A DNA stretch of 64,000 bases from Streptomyces tendae (lineage in GTDB: Bacteria; Actinomycetota; Actinomycetes; Streptomycetales; Streptomycetaceae): contig NZ_CP043959.1 of NCBI RefSeq assembly GCF_008632955.1, positions 5,890,001-5,954,000 on the forward strand, written 5' to 3'. Shown one piece after another: positions 24,175 to 33,162 of this stretch. Below the pieces are notes generated by a model. That model was not told the origin of the DNA. It did no database searches and saw only the letters and a program-made list of their open reading frames with translations. How positions within the stretch are numbered: position 1 is the stretch's first letter; each line of letters begins with the position of its first letter. The translations under genes and the position numbers were made by a program.

Positions 24175-24362
24175 AACCCGTGGCCGCCCTCGTACGTCCG
24201 AGGGGCAGGCTGCCGGACGAGTCCCCGGGGTGGTCGCGCCGCCGCGACCGCTGACCCCCCTCGGCGCCGTACCCCGGCCCGGTGGCCCGCCGTCGTCGGC
24301 GCCGCCCCCTCCCGCCGCGCCGACGACGGCCCTCCGGTTGCTGCGCATGCCCTTGACTGGCA

Positions 24363-24399
24363 GAAACTTCCCGGATATTGGTGACCTCCTGGAAGTTTC
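24363..24399. promoter_or_regulatory. Paired GGAA-nn-TTCC elements upstream of the GH3 gene
   Basis: GAAACTTCC (24363-24371) and GGAAGTTTC (24391-24399) are exact reverse complements 28 bp apart, and each sits inside a near-palindrome of the type RGAAnnTTCC. They lie 50-85 bp upstream of the GH3 start in an AT-richer pocket likely to contain the promoter. A regulator dimer at each site is plausible; no DasR-type element is visible. Confidence 0.5.
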
Positions 24400-24448
24400 C
24401 TTCAGCGGATCCCCGGCCCCCCGCGGATCACCTCCCAAAGGAGCGCAC

Positions 24449-26293
24449 GTGCCCGACAGCAGCCCCGGAAGCACGGCAAGCACCGCCCGTCCGTCCAGAC
24501 GTACCGTCCTCGCCGCGACGGCGGGCGTCACCTCCGTCCTGGCGGCCGGCGGCACCGTCCACGCGGCCACCGGCACGCACCGCCCCGACGACCGAAAGCT
24601 GCGCGCCCTCATCTCCCGTATGACGCTGGAGGAGAAGGTCGGCCAGCTGTTCGTGATGCGGGTCTACGGCCACTCCGCCACCGATCCGGACCAGGCCGAC
24701 ATCGACGCCAACCTCGACGAGATCGGGGTGCGTACGGCCGCCGAGCTGGTCGCCAAGTACCGGGTCGGCGGCATCATCTACTTCGCCTGGGCGCACAACA
24801 CCCGCGACCCGCACCAGATCGCCGACCTGTCCAACGGCATCCAGAAGGCCTCCCTGGGTCTCCCGCGCGGCCTGCCCGTGCTGATCTCCACCGACCAGGA
24901 GCACGGCATCGTGGCCCGCGTGGGCGAGCCCGCGACGCTGCTGCCGGGCGCGATGAACGTCGGCGCGGGCGGCTCCCGCTCCGACGCGCGCAACCTGGGG
25001 CGGATCGCCGGCCGGGAGCTGCACGCCCTGGGCATCCGGCAGAACTACTCCCCCGTGGCCGACGTGAACGTCAATCCGGCCAACCCCGTCATCGGCGTCC
25101 GCTCCTTCGGCTCCGACCCCGCGGCCGTCGCCGGGCTCGTCGCGGCCGAGGTGAAGGGCTACGAGTCGGCCGGAGTGGCGGCCACGGCCAAGCACTTCCC
25201 CGGTCACGGCGACACGGTCACCGACAGCCACGAGGCGCTGCCGTGGATCCACCACACCCGCGAGGAGTGGGAGGAGCTGGACGCGCCGCCGTTCCGTGCG
25301 GCGGTCGCCGCGGGCATCGATTCCATCATGACCGCGCACATCGTCGTGCCCGCGCTCGACCCGTCGGAGGACCCGGCCACCCTCTCCCGCCCGATCCTCA
25401 CCGGGATCCTGCGCGAGGAACTGGGCTACGACGGCGTCGTGGTGACCGACTCCCTCGGCATGGAGGGCGTGCGCACCAAGTACGGCGACGACCGGGTGCC
25501 GGTGCTGGCACTCAAGGCCGGCGTGGACCAGCTGCTCAACCCGCCGTCCCTGGACGTCGCCTGGAACGCGGTCCTGCGGGCCGTACGGGACGGCGAACTG
25601 ACGGAGTCCCGGCTCGACGAGTCGATCCTGCGGGTGCTGCGGCTGAAGGCCCGCCTGGGCCTGTTCGACGACCCCTACGTCAGCCACACGGGCGTCGACC
25701 GCACCGTCGGCACCCGGTCGCACCTGGCCGCCGCCGACCGGATCGCCGAGCACGGCACCACCCTGCTGGTCAACGAGGGCGGGCTGCTGCCGCTGTCCCG
25801 CCGCCGTACGCCCAAGGTGCTGGTGGTCGGCGCCGATCCGGCGTCCCCGTCCGGCACCACGGGCCCGCCCACCGGCGTGATCGCGCAGGCCCTGACCGAG
25901 CTGGGCTTCACCGCGACCGCCCTGTCCACCGGCACGGCGCCCTCGGCGGCGGTCGTCGCCCAGGCCGTGGCGGCGGCCGAGGACGCGGACGCGGTGGTCG
26001 TGGGGACGTACAACGTCACCGCGTCCAGCAGCCAGAAAACGCTCGTCGAGCAGCTGCTGGCGACCGGGAAGCCGGTCGTCGCGGTGGCGATTCGCAACCC
26101 CTACGACGTGGCCCACCTGCCCGGCGTGCAGGCGTTCCTGGCGTCGTACTCCTGGACCGACGTCGAACTGCGCGCGGCGGCCCGGGCGATCGCCGGGAAG
26201 GTCCGCCCGCGCGGCAAGCTGCCGGTGCCGGTGCAGCGCGCGGACGACCCGGCGACGGCGCTCTACCCGGTCGGGTACGGACTGACGTACTAG
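24449..26293 (+). CDS. Secreted GH3 beta-N-acetylglucosaminidase
   Basis: A 614-residue exported glycosidase. A twin-arginine signal opens the protein (SRRTVLAATAG, Arg17-Arg18, predicted cleavage after VHA near residue 39). The GH3 barrel follows with GLPVLISTDQEHGIVARVG (substrate pocket), the NagZ-type catalytic loop KHFPGHGDTVTDSH (248-261, His-Asp dyad as acid/base) and the nucleophile Asp334 in GVVVTDSLGMEG. A C-terminal alpha/beta sandwich domain (about 410-614) completes it. The His-containing loop is specific for beta-N-acetylglucosaminidases rather than beta-glucosidases. GTG start with AAAGGAG. It likely releases GlcNAc from chitin or peptidoglycan fragments outside the cell. A very strong terminator follows. 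Confidence 0.9.
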   Translation: MPDSSPGSTASTARPSRRTVLAATAGVTSVLAAGGTVHAATGTHRPDDRKLRALISRMTLEEKVGQLFVMRVYGHSATDPDQADIDANLDEIGVRTAAELVAKYRVGGIIYFAWAHNTRDPHQIADLSNGIQKASLGLPRGLPVLISTDQEHGIVARVGEPATLLPGAMNVGAGGSRSDARNLGRIAGRELHALGIRQNYSPVADVNVNPANPVIGVRSFGSDPAAVAGLVAAEVKGYESAGVAATAKHFPGHGDTVTDSHEALPWIHHTREEWEELDAPPFRAAVAAGIDSIMTAHIVVPALDPSEDPATLSRPILTGILREELGYDGVVVTDSLGMEGVRTKYGDDRVPVLALKAGVDQLLNPPSLDVAWNAVLRAVRDGELTESRLDESILRVLRLKARLGLFDDPYVSHTGVDRTVGTRSHLAAADRIAEHGTTLLVNEGGLLPLSRRRTPKVLVVGADPASPSGTTGPPTGVIAQALTELGFTATALSTGTAPSAAVVAQAVAAAEDADAVVVGTYNVTASSSQKTLVEQLLATGKPVVAVAIRNPYDVAHLPGVQAFLASYSWTDVELRAAARAIAGKVRPRGKLPVPVQRADDPATALYPVGYGLTY

Positions 26294-26306
26294 CAGCCGC
26301 GAACGC

Positions 26307-26351
26307 CACGTCACCCTCGCACCGGCAGGCGGCCGGTGCGAGGGTGACGTG
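26307..26351. terminator. Strong hairpin terminator after the GH3 gene
   Basis: A perfect 20-bp stem (arms 26307-26326 and 26332-26351, beginning CACGTCACCC) with the loop AGGCG lies 14 bp after the stop codon. It is the most stable hairpin I see in the window and, being symmetrical, could also stop antisense transcription. Confidence 0.85.
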
Positions 26352-26431
26352 CGCCGGCTCCGAGCGGTCCGACGAGGTCCACGACCGGGCAGGGCAGGAG
26401 CTCCGGCGGACCGCACGCACGCTCTCCTCCT

Positions 26432-26449
26432 ACCTACGAGGGCGTAGGT
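26432..26449. repeat. Perfect palindrome ACCTACG-AGGG-CGTAGGT
   Basis: Arms of 7 bp around a 4-bp centre, in the intergenic region upstream of the lipoprotein gene. A second inverted repeat, GTGGGACGG (26467-26475) and CCGTCCCAC (26495-26503), follows 18 bp later. Together they may be a regulator site plus an RNA structure in the 5' region of the lipoprotein transcript; nothing in the sequence identifies the regulator. Confidence 0.5.
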
Positions 26450-26595
26450 CCCGGTACGTCACCCGCGTGGGACGGACCACCCCATGTGCGCGAACCGTCC
26501 CACATGTCCGGCGTGTCCCGGGATCGGCCGGTCAGACTGGGCCGGGGTCTTCCAGGGGGATGGCGATGCGTGTGAGCGGGTAGGGGGCGCGGGCC

Positions 26596-27186
26596 GTGCG
26601 CGCCGTGGCCGGTGCGGTACTCCTCGCCGGGTGCCGGGAGGCGCCCGGCGGGGAGGCGGACCGCACGGCCGCCGTGGCGCCGCCCGTGCGGCCGACCGGG
26701 TACGGGGCGGTGTTCCTCGACGTCGGCGAGTGCAGCTCCTTCGGCCGCACCAGCTTCACCGAGGTGTCCTGCGCGAGCGAGCGCGCGGCGGCGCGGGTGG
26801 TCGCCCGGCACGACGGGATCGTGCGCGACGGGCCACTCTGCCCGCCGGCCACCGACTTCGTGCTGCACATCAGCGAGCAGTGGCCGGCCGCCGACGAGGA
26901 CGGCGACGGCATGGTGCCGCTCGGCTACGCCTGCATGCGCCACCTCCAGCCGCCGCACCCGGGCGACCCGGGCGGCGGGGGCGGGCCGCGCACCGTCGTG
27001 GGCGACTGCGTGTACGCCCTCGCCGACGGCAAGGTCCGCGAGACCGCCTGTGACGGAAGCGGCCCGCGCGGGCCGGAGTTCAAGGTGACGAAGGCCGTGG
27101 ACGCCCGGGCCGACTGCCCGGCGTCCACGGCCCTCTACGTCCGGCTGCGCGGGACCGCACCGGTCGGCTGCGCCGTCCCGGTGTGA
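26596..27186 (+). CDS. Putative lipoprotein with a truncated or interrupted leader
   Basis: Reading from the GTG at 26596 gives 196 residues with a very short leader (MRAVAGAVLLAGC) ending in a good lipobox, LLAG-C at residues 10-13. The mature part is Cys-rich (about 8 cysteines) and begins with a Gly/Glu-rich spacer, then YGAVFLDVGECSSFGRTSF, an unrecognised extracellular domain. The frame continues upstream through an amber TAG at 26581 to ATG codons at 26560 and 26566 that follow a much better ribosome site (AGGGGG, 26554-26559). The gene therefore looks like a lipoprotein whose leader acquired a stop codon, or one whose translation restarts at GTG. No family is recognised. Confidence 0.6.
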   Translation: MRAVAGAVLLAGCREAPGGEADRTAAVAPPVRPTGYGAVFLDVGECSSFGRTSFTEVSCASERAAARVVARHDGIVRDGPLCPPATDFVLHISEQWPAADEDGDGMVPLGYACMRHLQPPHPGDPGGGGGPRTVVGDCVYALADGKVRETACDGSGPRGPEFKVTKAVDARADCPASTALYVRLRGTAPVGCAVPV

Positions 27187-27199
27187 TCCCGCGCGGGCG

Positions 27200-28633
27200 T
27201 CACGGACGCAGCGCGTGCCGCGGCTCGACGTCCCGCTTGTCGAGCTTGGCGTCGAACTTCGCCAGCGGCCTGGCCGCCGTCGGGTTCGCCTGGACCGCGC
27301 TCGGGGCGACGCCCGCCCAGTCCAGGATGCGGGCCGTGGCCAGCGCCTTCTGCTTGTCGACCAGACCGGCCACGTTCGCACCGTGGTTCATGCCGGGCGC
27401 GGTGAAGACGTACGAGTCGCGCGCGCCCTTGGCGAGGCGGAACGGCTCGGCGCCCCACGGGTCGTTCTCGCCGTACACGAACAGCATCTGCCGGGCGTGG
27501 TGGCGGACCCAGGTGTCGACGTCCCGCATGACGTACGGCTGGAACTTCATGCCGATGGAGCGGGGCACGAAGTTGCGCGGCGGCTGGTAGCCGTAGCGGA
27601 CGTACTTCTTCTCGATGTGCGGGAAGTGGATGGTCGGCGCGCCCAACTGGGTGCCGGCCTGGTAGTAGTACGGCGTGTACGGCTCCAGGCCCTGGTCCGT
27701 GTAGAACGAGAAGCCGGAGATCGTGTCGACGGAGGTCCAGATCTCCTCGTCGGTGGCGTTCTTGGCGTCCGCCGGGACGTCCTGGCAGTCGGCGACGGTG
27801 CTGTACTGCCAGAAGCCCCACACGTAGTCCAGGACGACCGCCTCGTAGGCGCGGTCCAGGCTGCCGATGGTGTCGAAGGTGTAGCCGTTCTCGGCGGCGT
27901 AGGCCGCGTACTTCTTCTCCAGCGGGGCGCGGCGCACCAGCGCCTCGCGCTGCACGCCGTTCAGCCGGTCGCGGCACTCCTTGGTGCCGACGGTGCGGAA
28001 GAAGCGGTCGTAGGCGGAGTCCTCGTCGTTCACCACGTCGTTGGGCGCGACGTAGGCGACGACACCGTCCATGTCCTTGGGGTAGAAGCGCTCGTAGTAG
28101 GTGGCGGTCATGCCGCCCTTGGACCCGCCGGTGGAGATCCAGTTCTCGCTGTAGACCTTCTTCAGGGCCTTGAAGATGCGGTGCTGGTCACTGGCGGCCT
28201 GCCAGATGTCCAGCTTCGACCAGTCGGCCGGCTCGGGCCGGGACGGGGTGAAGAAGCGGTACTCCATGGAGACCTGGTTGCCGTCCACGATCTGGGTCGG
28301 CTCGGCGCGGCGGGGCGTCGTGGAGACGCTGTAGCCGCCGGTGTAAAAGACGGTGGGCCGCGCGGTGTCCTTGTGCAGCACCGTGATCCGCTGCTGGAAC
28401 GTCCCCTTGTCCGGCCGGCGGTGGTCCACCGGCTGGGTGTAGTTGAGGACGAAGAAGCGGTACCCGGTGTAGGGCTTCTCCTCGATCAGGCTCATGCCCG
28501 GGATCGAGAGCAGCCTTTCCTTGATGTCAGTGGTGCCGGTGGCCTTCGGCTCGGCGGCGGTGGCCGCCCCGGCCGTACTCAGTGTGCCTATGAGCACCGT
28601 GAGCGCCAGCAGCCATCTGAGCGCCTTGCGCAT
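27200..28633 (-). CDS. Secreted tripeptidyl aminopeptidase-like peptidase (family S37)
   Basis: A 477-residue exported serine peptidase of the PS-10/S37 family known from streptomycetes. A Sec signal (residues 1-27, MRKALRWLLALTVLIGTLST then AGAATA) precedes the mature protein. FVLNYTQPVDHRRPDKGTFQQR is the family entry block, GGSKGG (169-174) contains nucleophile Ser171, and VYGENDPWGAEPF and APGMNHGANV give the candidate Asp and His. The ATG at 28633 is preferred over a GTG two codons upstream because GGGGAG then lies at a suitable distance. It ends 14 bp from the convergent lipoprotein gene. It probably removes N-terminal tripeptides from extracellular proteins; specificity is not proven here. 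Confidence 0.9.
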   Translation of the reverse strand: MRKALRWLLALTVLIGTLSTAGAATAAEPKATGTTDIKERLLSIPGMSLIEEKPYTGYRFFVLNYTQPVDHRRPDKGTFQQRITVLHKDTARPTVFYTGGYSVSTTPRRAEPTQIVDGNQVSMEYRFFTPSRPEPADWSKLDIWQAASDQHRIFKALKKVYSENWISTGGSKGGMTATYYERFYPKDMDGVVAYVAPNDVVNDEDSAYDRFFRTVGTKECRDRLNGVQREALVRRAPLEKKYAAYAAENGYTFDTIGSLDRAYEAVVLDYVWGFWQYSTVADCQDVPADAKNATDEEIWTSVDTISGFSFYTDQGLEPYTPYYYQAGTQLGAPTIHFPHIEKKYVRYGYQPPRNFVPRSIGMKFQPYVMRDVDTWVRHHARQMLFVYGENDPWGAEPFRLAKGARDSYVFTAPGMNHGANVAGLVDKQKALATARILDWAGVAPSAVQANPTAARPLAKFDAKLDKRDVEPRHALRP

Positions 28634-28739
28634 GCGCACTCCCCTGTGAGACAGATGTGCGCCGGAAGCTACTCGACCAACTCCTCACGCACCAGGGGAC
28701 GTAGGGAAAACCCTGTACGACTCCCGCTCAGGGGAGGGG

Positions 28740-29126
28740 TCAGCACAGGATCCAGCCGGAGCTGACCGAGTCCGCCCCGGCCCGGCCCCTGACCCAGACG
28801 CAGCGCCGTCCGACGTGTACGGTCACCGGCCCCGCGTGATGGGCGAAACGCCCCTCGTCGACCACCGGGCGTCCGCCGCGCGCCTGCACGCTCACCGACA
28901 TCTGCCGCTTCACGCCGCCGTTCTTGGCCAAGGTGACGGCGCAGACGTAGTCGCCGCGCTTGTAGACGTGCACCGACCCGGTGGAGAACGGCAGGGTCCG
29001 CGCCTTGCGCCCCGGGCACAGCGCGGACGCCTCCGCCGCCTGGACCGGTGCGGCGGCGAGCAGCCCGGAGGCGGTCAGCACCGCAAGGACCGGCGCGAGC
29101 CGCCGGTGTATCGCTCCACTGCGCAC
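28740..29126 (-). CDS. Small secreted protein, unknown function
   Basis: A 128-residue protein with a Sec signal peptide (about residues 1-30: MRSGAIHRRLAPVLAVLTAS, then GLLAAAPVQA with an AxA-like site). The mature part of about 98 residues is basic, beta-strand rich and has three cysteines (CPGR, YVCAV, RRCVW and a C-terminal Cys), which could form two disulfides. GTG start with GGAGGA eight bases upstream. It lies between the S37 peptidase and the ABC exporter on the same strand. A role as a peptidase inhibitor has been seen for other small secreted streptomycete proteins next to proteases, but I see no SSI motif, so this is speculation. Confidence 0.75.
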   Translation of the reverse strand: MRSGAIHRRLAPVLAVLTASGLLAAAPVQAAEASALCPGRKARTLPFSTGSVHVYKRGDYVCAVTLAKNGGVKRQMSVSVQARGGRPVVDEGRFAHHAGPVTVHVGRRCVWVRGRAGADSVSSGWILC

Positions 29127-29239
29127 AGTCGTCCTCCCCGTACCGCACCCGCCGCGGCCGACGGCGTACGCGTGTACGGACGCGGGGCGTACGTCGCACG
29201 GTTGCGCGAGCCGGTGCGCGGGGGCGGCGAACGGCCGGA

Positions 29240-32200
29240 TCAGGCCGGTGCCGGTACGTCCTCACCGACGAACGTCCGCCACAGCGCGGCGTACCGGCCG
29301 CCCTTGCGCAGCAGTTCCTCGTGCGTGCCGTCCTCGGCGACCCGGCCGCGGTCCATGACGATCACCCGGTCGGCGCGGGCGGCGGTGGTGAGGCGGTGGG
29401 CGACGACGAGCGTGGTGCGGCGGCCGGCCAGGCGGTCGGTGGCCAGGTTGACCTGCGCCTCGGTGGCGAGGTCGAGGGCGGCGGTGGCCTCGTCGAGCAA
29501 CAGCACGTCGGGGTCGACGAGTTCGGCGCGGGCCAGCGCGATCAGCTGGCGCTGGCCGGCCGACAGGTTGCGGCCGCGCTCGGCGACCTCGTGGAGGTAG
29601 CCGCCGTCCAGCGTGGCGATCATCTCGTGCGCGCCGACCGCGCGGGCCGCGGCCTCCACCTCGGCGTCGGTGGCGTCGGGGCGGCCGTAGGCGATGGCGT
29701 CGCGGACGGTGCCGGGAAAGAGGTACGCCTCCTGCGGGACGACGCCGAGCCGGTGCCGGTACGCGGTGAGGTCCAGGTCGCGCAGGTCCGTGCCGTCGAC
29801 GGTGACCCGGCCGCCGGTGGGGTCGTAGAACCGGGCCACCAGCTTCACCAGGGTGGACTTCCCGGCGCCGGTCTCGCCGACGAACGCGACGGTCTGCCCG
29901 GCGGGGACGGTGAGGTCGATGCCGGTGAGTGCGTCCTCACCGTCGCCGTACGCGAAGTGCACGTCCTCGAAGGCGATCTCGCCGCGCAGGGACGTCACCG
30001 GGAGCGGCTTCGCCGGGGCCTTGGTGGAGGTCGGCTCGCGCAGAAGCTCCTGGATCCGGCCGAGGGAGACGGACGCCTGCTGGTAACCGTCGAAGACCTG
30101 GGAGAGCTGCTGCACGGGCGCGAAGAACAGGTCAATGTAGAGCAGGTACGCCACGAGCGAGCCGATGGCCAGCGTGCCGTCGTCGACCCGGCCGCCGCCC
30201 ACCACCAGCACCGCCGCCGCGGCGACCGAGGACAGCAGCTGCACGAACGGGAAGTACACCGAGATCAGCCACTGGCCGCGGATGCGGGCGCTGCGGTAGT
30301 CGGCGCTGCGCTCGGCGAACCGCCGCGCGCCGTCCCGCTCCCGGCGGAAGGCCTGCACGATCCGCAGCCCGGCCACCGACTCCTGGAGGTCGGCGTTGAC
30401 CACCGACACCCGTTCCCGCGCCAGCTCGTACGCCTTCACGCTGGCCCGCCGGAAGAAGTACGTGGCGAGGATCAGCGGGGGCAGGGTGGCGAAGACGACC
30501 AGGGCCAGGCCGACGTCCAGGACGAGCAGGGCGACCATGATGCCGAAGAAGGTGACCACCGAGACGAACGCGGTGACCAGGCCGGTCTGCAGGAACGTGG
30601 ACAGCGCGTCGATGTCCGTGGTCATCCGGGTCATGATCCGGCCGGTCAGCTCGCGCTCGTAGTAGTCGAGGCCGAGCCGCTGGAGCTGGGCGAAGATCTT
30701 CAGCCGCAGCGAGTACAGCACGCGCTCGCCGGTGCGGCCGGTCATCCGGATCTCGCCGGTCTGCGCGGCCCACTGGGCGAGCACGGCGAACAGTCCCAGC
30801 AGTGCGGCCGCCCACACCGCGGTCTGGGCGGCACGGGTGACGCCCTCGTCGATGCCGTGCCGGATGAGGATCGGCAGCAGCAGGCCCATGCCGGCGTCCA
30901 CGGCGACCAGGCCGAGGCTGATCAGCAGGGGGGCGCGGAAGCCCCGCAGCAGGCGGCGCAGGCCGTAGGAGTCCTCGGCGCGGACGGCGCGGGCCTCGTC
31001 GACGTCGGGGACGTCGTCGGCCGGGGGCAGGGCCGCGACCTGGGCGAGTAGTTCCGGGGTCGCCGGGGCGCCGGCCAGGGCGGCGTCCTTCGGCTCGCGG
31101 TCGCCGGTCCACAGCCGCGGGGTGACGCCCCGCTCGGCGTCGAACTCGGCGTCCAGCTCCTCGCGGACGGAGGTGTCCTCCTTCAGCGGCCCGGCGGGCG
31201 GGGTGTGGCCCGGGGAGACGGCGCCCAGCTCGTCGGGGTCGGTGAGCAGCCGGCGGTACAGCGGGGAGCGGCGCTGGAGCTCGTCGTGGGTGCCGATGTC
31301 GGCGAGCCGGCCGCCGTCCAGGACGGCGATGCGGTCGGCGAGGTTCAGGGTGGAGCGGCGGTGCGCGATGAGCAGCGTCGTACGGCCCCGCATGACGCTC
31401 TTCAGCACCTCGTGGATCTCGTGCTCGACGCGGGCGTCCACGGCGGAGGTGGCGTCGTCGAGGACCAGCAGGCGCGGGTCGGTGAGGATGGCGCGGGCCA
31501 GGGCGATGCGCTGGCGCTGGCCGCCGGAAAGGGTCAGGCCGTGCTCGCCCACGGTGGTGTCGTAGCCGTCGGGCAGCTCGTCGATGAACCGGTCGGCCCG
31601 GGCGGCGCGGGCGGCGGCGGCGATCTGCTCGTCGGTGGCGTCGGGGCGGCCGTAGGCGATGTTGGCGCGCACGGTGTCGGAGAACAGGAAGGAGTCCTCC
31701 GGGACCAGGCCGATGGCGGCGCGCAGCGACTCGGTGGTCAGCTCGCGCACGTCGTGCCCGCCGACCAGGACGGCGCCGCGGGTGACGTCGTAGAAGCGTG
31801 GCAGCAGCAGGGAGACGGTGGACTTGCCGGAGCCGGAGGAGCCGACCACGGCGAGGGTCTCGCCGGGGCGGATCTCGAAGGACAGGCCGTCCAGGACCGG
31901 CCGCCCTGGGTCGTAGCCGAAGGCGACGTCGTCGAACTCGACGGTCGCGGGGGCGTCGGCGGGCAGTTCCTTGGTGCCGTCGGTCAGGGACGGCTCGGTG
32001 TCGATCAGTTCGAGGACGCGCTCGGTGCCGGCGCGGGCCTGCTGGGCGACGGTGAGGACGACGGCGAGCATCCGCACCGGGCCGACGAGCTGGGCGAGGT
32101 AGGTGGAGAAGGCGACGAAGGTGCCCAGCGTGATGTGCCCGCGCACCGCGAGCCAGCCGCCGAGGGCGAGCATCGCCACCTGGCCCAGCGCGGGCACGGA

Positions 32201-32947
32201 CTGGAGGGCGGGGGTGAAGCGGGCGTTCAGCTTGATGGTGCGCAGGCGTCCCGCGTACAGGCGGCGGCCGACCTCGCGCAGCTTGCCGGTCTCCTGTTCC
32301 TCCTGCCCGAAGCCCTTGACCACGCGGACACCGCTGACCGCGCCGTCGACCACGCCGGCGACGGCGCCCGCCTGCGCCTGGGCGTACCAGGTGGAGGGGT
32401 GCAGCCGGGTGCGGCTGCGCTTGGCGATCCACCACAGGGCGGGGGCGACGGCGAGCGCGATCGCGGTGAGCGGCAGGGACAGCGACGCCATGATCACCAG
32501 GGAGATCACGAACAGCAGCAGGTTGCCGATGGTCATCGGCAGCATGAAGAGCAGGCCCTGGATGAGCTGGAGGTCGCTGGTGGCGCGGCCGACGACCTGC
32601 CCGGTGGACAGCTCGTCCTGGCGTCTGCCGTCGAGCCGGGCGATCGAGCCGTACATCTCGGTACGCAGGTCGTGCTGGACGTCGAGGGCGAGCCGGCCGC
32701 CGTAGTAGCGGCGGACGTAGGTGAGGACGTACACGGCGAGCGCGGCGCCGACCAGCAGACCGGCCCAGGTGCCCATGTCCCGTGTCTTGTCCCCGATGAC
32801 GTCGTCGATGATCACCTTGGTGATCAGCGGGACCAGGGCCATGACGGCCATGCCGGCGAGGGAGGAGCCGAGGGCCAGGACGACGTTCCTGGGGTGCCGC
32901 CACGCGTAGGCGGCCAGTCGTCGTGCCCATCCCCGTTGCGCTGTCAC
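29240..32947 (-). CDS. Double-length ABC exporter (two TMD-NBD halves fused)
   Basis: A 1235-residue protein containing two complete half-exporters. Half 1: six-helix membrane domain about 20-310, then an ATPase with Walker A VGSSGSGKST, signature LSGGQRQR and Walker B LLVLDDATSAVD (note DD where DE is usual). Half 2 (from about 720): another six helices, Walker A VGETGAGKST, signature LSAGQRQL and Walker B VLLLDEATAALD. The Asp-for-Glu change in site 1 makes it the likely degenerate ATPase site, as in asymmetric heterodimeric exporters. The two halves are joined by a charged linker (about 610-700). The GTG at 32947 follows GGAGGG. Most bacterial exporters of this asymmetric kind are two genes; here they are one. 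Substrate unknown, probably a lipid or drug. Confidence 0.92.
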   Translation of the reverse strand: MTAQRGWARRLAAYAWRHPRNVVLALGSSLAGMAVMALVPLITKVIIDDVIGDKTRDMGTWAGLLVGAALAVYVLTYVRRYYGGRLALDVQHDLRTEMYGSIARLDGRRQDELSTGQVVGRATSDLQLIQGLLFMLPMTIGNLLLFVISLVIMASLSLPLTAIALAVAPALWWIAKRSRTRLHPSTWYAQAQAGAVAGVVDGAVSGVRVVKGFGQEEQETGKLREVGRRLYAGRLRTIKLNARFTPALQSVPALGQVAMLALGGWLAVRGHITLGTFVAFSTYLAQLVGPVRMLAVVLTVAQQARAGTERVLELIDTEPSLTDGTKELPADAPATVEFDDVAFGYDPGRPVLDGLSFEIRPGETLAVVGSSGSGKSTVSLLLPRFYDVTRGAVLVGGHDVRELTTESLRAAIGLVPEDSFLFSDTVRANIAYGRPDATDEQIAAAARAARADRFIDELPDGYDTTVGEHGLTLSGGQRQRIALARAILTDPRLLVLDDATSAVDARVEHEIHEVLKSVMRGRTTLLIAHRRSTLNLADRIAVLDGGRLADIGTHDELQRRSPLYRRLLTDPDELGAVSPGHTPPAGPLKEDTSVREELDAEFDAERGVTPRLWTGDREPKDAALAGAPATPELLAQVAALPPADDVPDVDEARAVRAEDSYGLRRLLRGFRAPLLISLGLVAVDAGMGLLLPILIRHGIDEGVTRAAQTAVWAAALLGLFAVLAQWAAQTGEIRMTGRTGERVLYSLRLKIFAQLQRLGLDYYERELTGRIMTRMTTDIDALSTFLQTGLVTAFVSVVTFFGIMVALLVLDVGLALVVFATLPPLILATYFFRRASVKAYELARERVSVVNADLQESVAGLRIVQAFRRERDGARRFAERSADYRSARIRGQWLISVYFPFVQLLSSVAAAAVLVVGGGRVDDGTLAIGSLVAYLLYIDLFFAPVQQLSQVFDGYQQASVSLGRIQELLREPTSTKAPAKPLPVTSLRGEIAFEDVHFAYGDGEDALTGIDLTVPAGQTVAFVGETGAGKSTLVKLVARFYDPTGGRVTVDGTDLRDLDLTAYRHRLGVVPQEAYLFPGTVRDAIAYGRPDATDAEVEAAARAVGAHEMIATLDGGYLHEVAERGRNLSAGQRQLIALARAELVDPDVLLLDEATAALDLATEAQVNLATDRLAGRRTTLVVAHRLTTAARADRVIVMDRGRVAEDGTHEELLRKGGRYAALWRTFVGEDVPAPA

Positions 32948-33162
32948 GCGGTGCCCTCCGATCGTCCTGATCTTCCGCAAGGCTCCAACGCCGGCCGAAG
33001 CGGATTTCATCCCTCCGCAACATTTCCGGCGGCACACGGCGGCTACGCGATGTCGGACTCTCGTCACGCAATCGGCACGTTCCCTCCACGCGCTTGACTG
33101 CATGTGCATGCCAGTCTCTCGGGTATCTCCCTTGTGCAACCCGCGTAGATCGGACACCCCAC

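Noticed and set aside
24340..24448. Possible DasR (dre) site upstream of the GH3 gene
   Set aside because: The segment TTGGTGACCT resembles half a site only; the other half does not match the TGGTCTAGACCA consensus.
31205..33097. 630-codon plus-strand frame opposite the ABC exporter
   Set aside because: Antisense shadow with low-complexity Gly/Asp/Val sequence and no family resemblance.
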